Shown here piece after piece: positions 57,939-64,000 of a stretch of DNA of 64,000 nt; the first letter of the stretch is position 1; each line of letters starts with the position of its first letter. The DNA lies in contig CAVWIN010000002.1 in NCBI GenBank assembly GCA_963755085.1, positions 1-64,000 of the forward strand, in the 5' to 3' direction. The notes below the pieces were generated by a model, which saw nothing but the letters and a program-made list of their open reading frames with translations, searched no databases and had not been told where the DNA came from. Both the position numbers and the translations under genes were made by a program. This DNA comes from JACVRM01 sp963755085. GTDB taxonomy: Bacteria > Actinomycetota > Thermoleophilia > Gaiellales > Gaiellaceae.

Positions 57939-58181
57939 ATGAGCGCATCCAAGAAGCGGCAGACCATGGCCAAGCACGCGCGCGAACGCGCCGTCAAGGA
58001 AAAGCGCGCGCTGAAGCTCGAAAAGAAGCGCCTGGCGGCGGAGATTCGCCTCGCACAGGCGAACGGGACGTACGTGCCGCCGGTGGACGAGTCCAGCGAG
58101 GACGTCGAGCACGCCGTCCCCGACGACTCCGAACCGTCCACCGAGGGCGCACCGGCGCAAGAGGAACACCAGCTCGCGTGA
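57939..58181 (+). CDS. Small basic/acidic two-part hypothetical protein
   Basis: 80 residues. N-terminal half is a Lys/Arg-rich helix (MAKHARERAVKEKRALKLEKKRLAAE), C-terminal half very acidic (VDESSEDVEHAVPDDSE). Seen next to cold-shock genes in related actinobacteria; function unknown, nucleic-acid binding plausible. Overlaps the next gene by four bases. Confidence 0.7.
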   Translation: MSASKKRQTMAKHARERAVKEKRALKLEKKRLAAEIRLAQANGTYVPPVDESSEDVEHAVPDDSEPSTEGAPAQEEHQLA

Positions 58182-58423
58182 GCCAGACTCCCGAGCAGCG
58201 CAACTACGGGGAGATCGAGCGGCTCGAGACGCTGCTCGCGGAGCTGCGCGCGAACTCGTCGACGGCGCGCGAGACGGAGGCGATTCGCGAGATCGGGCTC
58301 GAGATCGCGCTCGCAGTGCGCGAGGTCGGCGCGATGCTCATCAACGTTGGCTGGGAGCAGACGTTCGCGTCCCGGGACGTCGAGCCGCCGGTGCCGCAAG
58401 TCGACGGCAACCCAGGCGGCTAA
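58178..58423 (+). CDS. Small hypothetical protein
   Basis: 81 residues, mostly helical and acidic (ERLETLLAELRANSSTARETEAIREIGLEIALAVREVGAML). GTG start overlaps the upstream stop. No family recognised. Confidence 0.6.
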   Translation: MSQTPEQRNYGEIERLETLLAELRANSSTARETEAIREIGLEIALAVREVGAMLINVGWEQTFASRDVEPPVPQVDGNPGG

Positions 58424-58448
58424 CAGGCAAAAGCCGCCGTAGCGGCTG

Positions 58449-58700
58449 CTAGCGGAGACTCGAGGCGCCCCGGGAGGTCGGGTGCGACCTCGCACGGCCG
58501 GTGTCGGCCCCGTCACCGCAGTGGATCTCGAGGATCCGCTCTGCGGTCAGCCGCTTGACGCCATGTCGCATGAGCGTTTCCAGTAGGTCGGCGCGGCGTC
58601 CGGTTCGCAGCTCCGACGCGGTCAACTCGCACGTCCCAAAGATCATGGTCGGCTGGTCAGCCTCCGGCCGCACCGTGCCAACTCCGGCGTCGTGCATCAT
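58449..58700 (-). CDS. Small hypothetical protein
   Basis: 83 residues with a central stretch GTCELTASELRTGRRADLLETLMRHGVKRLTAERILEIHCGDG. GAGAGAGGAG precedes the ATG pair at 58700/58697. Convergent with the previous pair. Function unknown. Confidence 0.5.
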   Translation of the reverse strand: MMHDAGVGTVRPEADQPTMIFGTCELTASELRTGRRADLLETLMRHGVKRLTAERILEIHCGDGADTGRARSHPTSRGASSLR

Positions 58701-58844
58701 GTGATCTCCTCTCTCTCAAGGTCCTACGAAGAGGACCGACGGCCTCCCGCGGAATGCCCGGCGCGGTAATGGGAGTCGAAGAGAGGAGAGTTCAGGGCCT
58801 CCGCGGCATCCCCGCTGGGTCACTCTCATACTAGCGCGCCGCCG

Positions 58845-59180
58845 TCAGGCGAGTAGCGCGCGGAGCGCGGCGAGCGGTTCCTCGCGCACGCGGAAGTAGG
58901 CCCAGCTCCCGCGCTGCTCGCGCTCGACCAGCCCGGCCTGCAGCAGCACCTTGAGGTGGTGGCTGACCGTGGGCTGGCTCAGACCGAGCGGCTCGGTCAG
59001 ATGGCACACACACGCCCCGTGATGGGCCTGCGCCTGGATGAGGCTGAGCAGACGAAGCCGTGCGGGGTCGGCGATGACCTTCAAGGCGGCGCCGAGCTGC
59101 TCCGCGTCCTGCGGCGCCAGCGGTTCCTGGAGCAGCGGCGGGCATGACGGGGCGATCACCGCGATGGTCTTTCCCGCCAT
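58845..59180 (-). CDS. arsR: ArsR-family arsenic/metal-responsive repressor
   Basis: 111 residues, winged helix with ALKVIADPARLRLLSLIQ and recognition helix LSQPTVSHHLKVL. The ACVCHL pair in helix 3 matches the CxC arsenite/antimonite site of ArsR; another Cys is near the N-terminus (PSCPP). Divergent from the arsC remnant and aquaporin genes, with an inverted repeat between. Confidence 0.9.
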   Translation of the reverse strand: MAGKTIAVIAPSCPPLLQEPLAPQDAEQLGAALKVIADPARLRLLSLIQAQAHHGACVCHLTEPLGLSQPTVSHHLKVLLQAGLVEREQRGSWAYFRVREEPLAALRALLA

Positions 59181-59268
59181 GGATGGATATTGACAGAGAT
59201 CGATGTCCTCGCCATCATCCTCCTCGCCAGACGACATCGACCGTCATCGATACCAGAGGAGGCCGGCG
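59181..59268. promoter_or_regulatory. arsR/arsC divergent operator-promoter region
   Basis: TCGATGTC (59200-59207) and GACATCGA (59233-59240) are perfect inverted copies, with a further TCATCGAT at 59244. TTGACA at 59190 could be a plus-strand -35. AGAGGAGG (59255-59262) is the arsC ribosome site. Confidence 0.55.
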
Positions 59269-59520
59269 ATGCCGCAGGCGATCGACCCAGTCACCCAGTA
59301 CCACATCAACCAGGCCGCCGACCGCCTGGCCTACGAGTTTGCCGGGATCTTCTCGCAGGAGACGATCGCCCGCTACATGGCCGACTCCACCGACCTGCTC
59401 GGCGAGGCCAGGATCAACGTCTTCGTCCCCGTGCTCCACGTCCGCTCCGCCGGATCGGCGCCGCCCGGCGACGAGATCAACCCGAACGCCGTGGCCGCGC
59501 TCCTGCTTCCGGAACACTGA
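59269..59520 (+). pseudogene. arsC: Arsenate reductase (LMW-PTP type) with catalytic core deleted
   Basis: 83 residues. The N-terminal three-helix domain of actinobacterial ArsC is intact (AADRLAYEFAGIFSQETIARYM, then RINVFVPVL). It then jumps at about 59436 to HVRSAGSAPPGDEINPNAVA, a segment normally about 45 residues further on. The P-loop CxxNxxRS with the nucleophilic Cys is missing, and everything after AVAALL is lost too. The frame stays open across the join but the enzyme cannot work. It ends where the aquaporin frame begins. Confidence 0.75.
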
Positions 59521-60209
59521 TCGAGCGGCAGGTCACGAGGGAGTCGCTGCGGCGGCTGACCGCCGAGTTCATCGGCACGTTCGCGCTCGTCTTCGCCGGG
59601 TGCGGCGCGATCATGGTCGACGCGAAGACCGGGGAGCTCGGTCACGTCGGCGTGGCCATCACCTTCGGCCTCGCGATCATGGCGATGATCTATGCGGTCG
59701 GCCACATCTCAGGCGCGCACCTCAATCCGGCCGTCACGGTTGCGTTCGCGCTCACCCGGCACTTCCCGTGGCCGCGCCTGGTCGGCTACTGGGGCGCTCA
59801 GCTCGCCGGCGCTCTTGCCGCTGCCGCGATCCTGCGTGGCTCCCTGGGCAACATCGCGCACGTCGGCGCGACCTTGCCGTCGGGCTCGCAGGCCCAGTCG
59901 TTCCTCTGGGAGCTCGTCATGACCTTCTTCCTGATGTTCGTGATCATGGCGGTCGCGACCGACACCCTCGCCGTCGGAGAGGCCGCGGCGATCGCGATCG
60001 GCGGCACCGTCGGGCTGGACGCGATGTTCGGCGGGCCGATCTCCGGCGCGTCGATGAATCCCGCCCGGTCGATCGGCCCTGCGGTCGTCAGCGGCGACCT
60101 GCACGCCCTCTGGATCTACATCGCCGGGCCCCTGGCGGGCGCGGCTCTCGCCGCACTTGCCTACCAGCTCATCCGTGAGCCGGTGCAGGCGACCGAGGAC
60201 GCCGCCTGA
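59517..60209 (+). CDS. Aquaporin / MIP-family channel, ars-locus (AqpS-like), start codon unclear
   Basis: About 230 residues with six helices and both NPA boxes (HLNPAVTVAF and SMNPARSIGP). LTAEFIGTFALVFAGCGAIM opens the domain. In Sinorhizobium-type ars operons a MIP channel lets arsenite out after ArsC reduction; gene order here is the same. No ATG, GTG or TTG start lies at the proper place: the frame begins with CTG overlapping the arsC stop, so its own start may have been lost in the same deletion that trimmed arsC. Confidence 0.8.
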   Translation: MIERQVTRESLRRLTAEFIGTFALVFAGCGAIMVDAKTGELGHVGVAITFGLAIMAMIYAVGHISGAHLNPAVTVAFALTRHFPWPRLVGYWGAQLAGALAAAAILRGSLGNIAHVGATLPSGSQAQSFLWELVMTFFLMFVIMAVATDTLAVGEAAAIAIGGTVGLDAMFGGPISGASMNPARSIGPAVVSGDLHALWIYIAGPLAGAALAALAYQLIREPVQATEDAA

Positions 60210-60655
60210 CCCACCTCCTCGCCGTCGGCGGCAGCGACGCGGGGATCGCGTCGGCGCTCCGCGCTCGCGAGGTCGACCCGGGCGCCGAGGTGACGGTCCT
60301 GCCCGCGGACCGCTACCCGAGCTTCTCGATTTGCGGGCTCCCGTACTTCCTGTCGGGCGATGTCCCCGACTGGCTATCGTTCGCGCATCGCTCGACCGAA
60401 GTTCGTCGGCGCCGGCTACATCGGGGTCGAAATGGCGGAGGCGCTCCACGCCCGACGGCTCGCGGCGGAACCCAGGTGGTGAAAGTTCGACCAGGCGGTC
60501 GCGCGCACCGGCCTGCGGGACGACGAGGTCCGCGCCGCCGCGTTCGACCCGCTGACGGTCGAGACGCGCGCATGCGACCACAAGGCCTACTACCCGGGCT
60601 CCGAGCTCGTCGCGGCGATCGTCCCGTGGGCTGACGTACGCAGGCGGCCCGAGCG
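60209..60655 (+). pseudogene. FAD/NAD-dependent disulfide reductase (CoA-disulfide-reductase-like), collapsed remnant
   Basis: Three separated parts of one enzyme are fused. First an N-terminal FAD part (LLAVGGSDAGIASALRA, RYPSFSICGLPYFLSG, with the redox Cys). Then, from about 60402, the NAD-binding start FVGAGYIGVEMAEALHARRL. Then, from about 60486, part of the C-terminal dimer domain (FDQAVARTGLRDDEVRAAAF, then HKAYYPG). About two thirds of the usual 450 residues are missing and a stop lies between the pieces. Overlaps the aquaporin stop. Confidence 0.75.
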
Positions 60656-60696
60656 GGCAGCCGCTCGGGGCTCCGCGGTATCGCGCTGAAGATCAG

Positions 60697-60734
60697 TCCG
60701 CTGCCAGCGTACCTTCTGGTACGTTGCCAGCGGA
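60697..60734. promoter_or_regulatory. Near-perfect 17-bp inverted repeat over the ATPase start
   Basis: Arms 60697-60713 and 60718-60734 are complementary at 15 of 17 positions around TTCT. The right arm ends one base before the ATG at 60736. An autoregulatory operator is likely; a translation-blocking RNA hairpin is the alternative. Confidence 0.6.
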
Positions 60735-60735
60735 C

Positions 60736-61863
60736 ATGATCGTGGACACGAACCCGTTCGTCTACTCGCGCCCCATTTCCCCGGAGGAGCTCCTCGACCG
60801 TGACGAGGAGACGCACGAGCTCCTGCGCGCCGCGGTCGGAGGCCACTACGTGCGCCTGTTCGCGCCGCGGAAGTACGGCAAGACGAGCCTGCTCAAGCGC
60901 GCGCTCCGCGACGCCGAGGAGCAGGAGGGCCTCGTCCCCGTCCTCGTCGACCTCTACCGCGTCGTGTCCATCGCCGACGTCACGATCCGCTTCGAGCGCG
61001 CGTACGCACGCCAGCTCAAGGGCTCGCTCCGCGCGCGTGTCGACGAGCTGCTTCAGCGCACCGGGCTCGGCCTGTCGCTCGGCGCCTACGGCATCGGCGC
61101 CCGCATCCAGGTCGATCCGAAGGTCGAGCCGATCGCGGCGCTGCACACGCTGCTCGACCTGCCGACGAAGCTGGAGCAGCAGGGCGGCTACCGCGCCTTC
61201 ATCGCGCTCGACGAGTTCCAGGACGTCGGCAACGTCCCGGATCTCGACGGGCTCATCCGGAGCCACATCCAGCACCACGGCGACGTCGCCTCGTACGTCT
61301 TCGCGGGCTCCGAGCCGGGGCTGATGAAGCAGCTGTTCGAAAACCGCGACCGGCCGCTGTACGGGTCGGCGGTGCCGATGCGCCTGGGCCGCCTTCGCGA
61401 CGAGGACATCGCCGGCTCGATCGCCGACCGCTTCGCCCAGACCGGGCGCGGCGTGGGGGAGGCGCTCGGGCCGCTCCTCGAGACGGCGCAGGGCCACCCT
61501 CAGCGGGCCATCATGCTCGCCTACCACCTCTGGGAGCAGGTCGCCGAGGGCGAGACGGCGACGCTCGAGCGCTGGGAGCACGCGCACGCCGCCGCCCTCG
61601 CCGAGCTGGAGCCGGAGTTCGACGCGCGGTGGCGCGGCTACCACTCGACCGTGGCGCAGAAGACGCTGCGCTCGATCGTCGCCGGCGGCGGGTCGGCCTA
61701 CCGAACGGGCGTCCTCAGGCGCCTGGAGCTCGAGAAGAGCGCGGCGAGCGCAGCCGTGCAGCGCCTGCTCGAGAGCGCCGACATCGAGGACGCCGGTGGC
61801 CGCAAGTACCGGGTCGTCGACCCGCTCTACGCCGAGTGGATCGCCACGCTCGACGCCGGCTGA
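60736..61863 (+). CDS. AAA/STAND-type ATP-binding protein (ATPase_2 family)
   Basis: 375 residues. FVYSRPISPEELLDRDEE precedes a Walker A of form APRKYGKTSLL (about 46-56) and Walker B AFIALDEFQDV (about 152). A lid domain with DEDIAGSIADRFAQTGR and a C-terminal winged-helix with RRLELEKSAASAAVQRLLESADIED follow. This is the archaeal-type ATPase_2/MNS clan, often in mobile or defence contexts, of unknown function. ATG at 60736 is preferred over TTG at 60724, which lies inside the inverted repeat. Confidence 0.82.
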   Translation: MIVDTNPFVYSRPISPEELLDRDEETHELLRAAVGGHYVRLFAPRKYGKTSLLKRALRDAEEQEGLVPVLVDLYRVVSIADVTIRFERAYARQLKGSLRARVDELLQRTGLGLSLGAYGIGARIQVDPKVEPIAALHTLLDLPTKLEQQGGYRAFIALDEFQDVGNVPDLDGLIRSHIQHHGDVASYVFAGSEPGLMKQLFENRDRPLYGSAVPMRLGRLRDEDIAGSIADRFAQTGRGVGEALGPLLETAQGHPQRAIMLAYHLWEQVAEGETATLERWEHAHAAALAELEPEFDARWRGYHSTVAQKTLRSIVAGGGSAYRTGVLRRLELEKSAASAAVQRLLESADIEDAGGRKYRVVDPLYAEWIATLDAG

Positions 61864-62171
61864 CGCGAACGTGATGGCGGCGGCGCGTGGCCGCCGCCCT
61901 CAGCCCGCGCTAGAACGGGCGCGGGCGCGTCGATCCTGCGCGTGGCGCCGACCGGAATCAGCTGCACCGTGATCGAGCGCGCTTCGACGGTGCCTTCGTT
62001 CCGGATCAGCGCGCGCGTCGCCGCCGAGCCGCGCCACGAAGTCGTTGAGGATCAGGCCCCATGCTGTTGCCACGGCGGCTCATCCGCGGGGTAGGTGCTT
62101 AGGTTCACGGAGTTGACATGCCCATCGCGAGCGTGGTGCTGGTGAAGCCGACGCTCGGCGTCGACATCAGG
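61864..62171. other. Gene-free stretch
   Basis: No complete gene. A minus-strand stretch ending at about 61911 reads like a protein tail (RALIRNEGTVEARSITVQLI) without a start and may be a remnant. Confidence 0.4.
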
Positions 62172-62586
62172 GCCGAGCGCACGCGGCAGCTCGAGCGCGT
62201 GGAACGGATTGCCGCCCGAGCGCTCGTGCACTCGAAGCAGCGAGTGTGCGCGGCTGTCGACGCGGTCACCGGGCTCCGCAGCAGCGCAATCTCGAGCGCC
62301 CGGCGCCGCGGCGGCGCGAGCGCCGGGAATGTGTCGTCCAGGACGTCCTCGAGGAGGTCGCCGAGCCCCGTCTGCGCGAGCCCCTGGTCAGCCTCGGCCG
62401 GCCGCGCGGCGAGGACGCGGAGCCGCCCATGCTCGCGTGCCGACGAGACGGCGGCTCGCCAGAGCGTCGACTTGCCCCGGGCTCCCCTTCGAGCACGATG
62501 GCGACGGGATCGTCGGCAAGCAGGAGGCCTTCGATCATGCGCAGCTCGTCGTCGCGGCCGACGATGTCTTCCTGGACGACCGTCAT
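62172..62586 (-). pseudogene. LuxR-family AAA regulator remnant (N-terminal ATPase part)
   Basis: Starts MTVVQEDIVGRDDELRMIEG at 62586, overlapping the ROK stop (ATGA). The P-loop is damaged: EGEPG is followed in another frame by KSTLW, as if four bases of GGGC repeat were lost near 62478. RVLAARPAEADQGLAQTGLG follows, then after about 62280 a jump to HERSGGNPFHALELPRALG, which normally lies some 100 residues later. The rest of the usual 900-residue regulator, including its HTH, is absent. Confidence 0.65.
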
Positions 62587-63527
62587 CCGCCTGCCAGCAC
62601 CGCCGCTCCGATCGCGCCCGACAGGTCGCCGAGGCCCGTGCCGATCACTGCGGGCGGCTTGTCCGGGACGAAGATGTGCGGCGCCATGTTCGCAACGATT
62701 CGGTCGACAAATGGCTGCCCGAGCCGGTCGCCGAGCCCACCGCTGATCACGACCGCCTCGAGGTCGAGCAGGTTCTGAACCGAGGCGATGCCCACACCGA
62801 GCGCCCACGTGGCCTGGTGGATCAGCTTCCTCGCCATCGCGTCGCCGCCCTCGAGCGCCTTGGCGAAGACGCCCGAGGTCAGCCGGTCGCGGCCGCGCTC
62901 CTCCATGATCTTGAAGAGGCTCGTCTTGTGCCCGCGCTTCACGAGCCGGTGCGCCTGCCGTTCCATGCTTGCGCGCCCGGCGTAGGCCTCGACGCACCCG
63001 CGTCGGCCGCAGCCGCACCGCAGCCCGTTCGGCCGTACGACCATGTGGCCGAACTCGCCCGCCGCGCCGCGGCCCGTGTACAGCCGCCCGTCCAGCACGA
63101 GCCCGCCCCCGACACCGGTGCCCGCCCAGACGCCGAGCAGGTTCTTGTACGGCCGGCCGGCGCCCCGTTGCCATGTCCCCAGGACGGCGACGTTGACGTC
63201 GTTCCCGAGCACGACCGGGATGCCGCCGAGCTGCTCGGACACGCGCGGGCCGAGCTCGACCCGGTCACCGAAGCCGGGCACGTTCGCCGCCAGCGTGACG
63301 ACGCCCGTCGCGGCGTCGACGTCGCCCGGCGAGCCGATGCCGACGCTCTCGAGCTCGCCGCCGCCCGCCGCGGCCAGCGCCTCGCGCACGGTGCCGGAGA
63401 TCGCGTCGATGACGTCGGCGGCGTCGCCGGTGCGCGGGGTCTCGGCGCGCGCGCTACCGGCGACCTCCCTGTCGCGCAGGACGACGGTCTGGATCTTCGT
63501 CCCGCCGAGATCGACCCCGGCCTTCAC
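62583..63527 (-). CDS. ROK-family sugar kinase
   Basis: 314 residues. Phosphate motif DLGGTKIQTVVL at the start, GIGSPGDVD, catalytic LGNDVNVAVLG, GTGVGGGLVLDG, and the ROK zinc motif LRCGCGRRGCVEAYAG (CxCx4C). Glucokinase-type activity is most likely, phosphorylating glucose or a related hexose in the cytoplasm. GTG start overlaps the stop of the beta-propeller gene; its own stop overlaps the LuxR remnant start. Confidence 0.88.
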   Translation of the reverse strand: MKAGVDLGGTKIQTVVLRDREVAGSARAETPRTGDAADVIDAISGTVREALAAAGGGELESVGIGSPGDVDAATGVVTLAANVPGFGDRVELGPRVSEQLGGIPVVLGNDVNVAVLGTWQRGAGRPYKNLLGVWAGTGVGGGLVLDGRLYTGRGAAGEFGHMVVRPNGLRCGCGRRGCVEAYAGRASMERQAHRLVKRGHKTSLFKIMEERGRDRLTSGVFAKALEGGDAMARKLIHQATWALGVGIASVQNLLDLEAVVISGGLGDRLGQPFVDRIVANMAPHIFVPDKPPAVIGTGLGDLSGAIGAAVLAGG

Positions 63528-64000
63528 TGCTGCGGCGGCGGGAAGCGGCTGTTGCCGACCCACAGCGAGTGCGTTCGCGGGTCTGATGCGATGCTCCCGG
63601 CCCAGACGCCGGCCGGCATGTCGATCAGCTTCTTCGTGTCGTTGGACACGTCGATGCGCTCGACGTAGGGGCCGGCGGCGATCCACGCGGCGCCGTTCGC
63701 GATCACCCCTTGCTGCGGCGCGCCCGACAGGCCGAGCGGGGGCTCGAGCTTGCCCGGTCTCTGGATCCATCGGTGTCACCGTTGCGTGCTCTGGATCGAG
63801 CAGATAGACCTTCGGCCCGCTCACGTCGATGAGGAACGCCTGCTCGGGGATGGAGAACGTCCGCGACCGGCCTGTCCGGGCGTCGAAGCGCATGATCTTG
63901 TTGACCGTGCACTCGCAGATCCACTCGTAGCCGCGCAACGGCACGAGGATCGTGGTCTCGACGGCGTGCGTGTTCCACGTGCCGGTGACGCGGTTCGATA
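63524..64000 (-). pseudogene. YncE/NHL-like beta-propeller protein, C-terminal part, frameshifted
   Basis: The gene enters from beyond the right edge; only the last 160 residues are visible. Blade-like repeats are present: WICECTVNKIMRFDARTGR, VYLLDPEHATVTPMDPETG, then in a shifted frame GVIANGAAWIAAGPYVERID and DPRTHSLWVGNSRF. One extra G at about 63753-63755 separates the frames (DPETG then KLEPPLG). Probably exported sensor or binding propeller of the virginiamycin-lyase/YncE type, co-transcribed with the ROK kinase. Confidence 0.65.

Noticed and set aside
62118..63668. 516-codon plus-strand frame opposite the ROK kinase
   Set aside because: The minus strand encodes a ROK kinase with all motifs; the plus frame has none.
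1..64000. CRISPR array
   Set aside because: No regularly spaced identical repeats with unique spacers and no cas genes were seen.

Overview
The window looks like a chromosome segment of a high-GC, Gram-positive actinobacterium, most likely of the class Thermoleophilia (Gaiellales or Solirubrobacterales). That placement is an inference. It rests on the strongly G/C-biased third codon positions, abundant GTG starts, many apparently leaderless promoters (a TANNNT box 6-8 bases before the start codon), AfsR/SARP- and MalT-type regulators, and secreted 'GTWTNNPTSY...WQRC' Ig-like repeat proteins. No rRNA or ribosomal protein gene is present to fix the taxonomy. Several genes are interrupted by single-base indels in G/C runs (near 430, 854, 7094, 12516, 40734 and 63754), so part of the apparent gene decay may be sequencing error.

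Layout. 1-5.3 kb: a frameshifted ERCC4-type nuclease, a frameshifted berberine-bridge-type FAD oxidase, the small SRP RNA, a CBS-pair protein, secreted proteins, tRNA-Val and the tail of an S53 peptidase. 5.4-13.3 kb: a holin-like membrane protein, a creatininase-family amidohydrolase, gutted copA plus broken csoR, a five-gene ferric-reductase-like/ApbE operon, an M15 peptidase, a membrane cytochrome c, tRNA-Ser(GGA), a nested palindrome and a tandem hotdog thioesterase. 13.3-22.4 kb: an amine-catabolism cluster in two divergent arms, glutamine-synthetase-like, glutamine-amidotransferase, aldehyde dehydrogenase and SDR on one side, and a choline-kinase-like protein, an FAD oxidase/GcvT fusion and an APC permease on the other. 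It resembles the gamma-glutamylation (Puu) route.

23.7-57.2 kb looks like a layered integration hotspot around tRNA genes. Complete tRNA-Ser(CGA) (34064-34150) has a 3'-half copy at 23688 and a 5'-half copy at 41201. Complete tRNA-Ser(GCT) (42873-42963) has a degenerate 3' copy at 57207. Orphan 3' halves of a tRNA-Arg (36393) and a tRNA-Pro (56673) add two more scars. No integrase is visible. The first bracketed segment carries an excisionase-like HTH ORF and a coherent module: a peptide ABC transporter coupled to a cytoplasmic-type gamma-glutamyltransferase, divergent from a split TauE/SafE permease and a GntR regulator, with two TTGGATCC operator-like sites between them. The second carries secreted proteins, a cupredoxin and a SARP regulator. 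The third carries an ECF sigma/membrane partner pair, several stress-type membrane or DUF proteins, LuxR regulators flanked by matching palindromes, DUF2252, an MFS pump and a TMEM175-like channel.

57.6-64 kb: cspA, small proteins, an arsenic locus (arsR, gutted arsC, aquaporin, gutted FAD-disulfide reductase), an AAA ATPase with an inverted repeat over its start, and a beta-propeller/ROK kinase/LuxR-remnant operon running off the window. A recurring oddity is that copA, arsC, the disulfide reductase and the LuxR ATPase each keep recognisable end or flanking segments but have lost internal catalytic parts.
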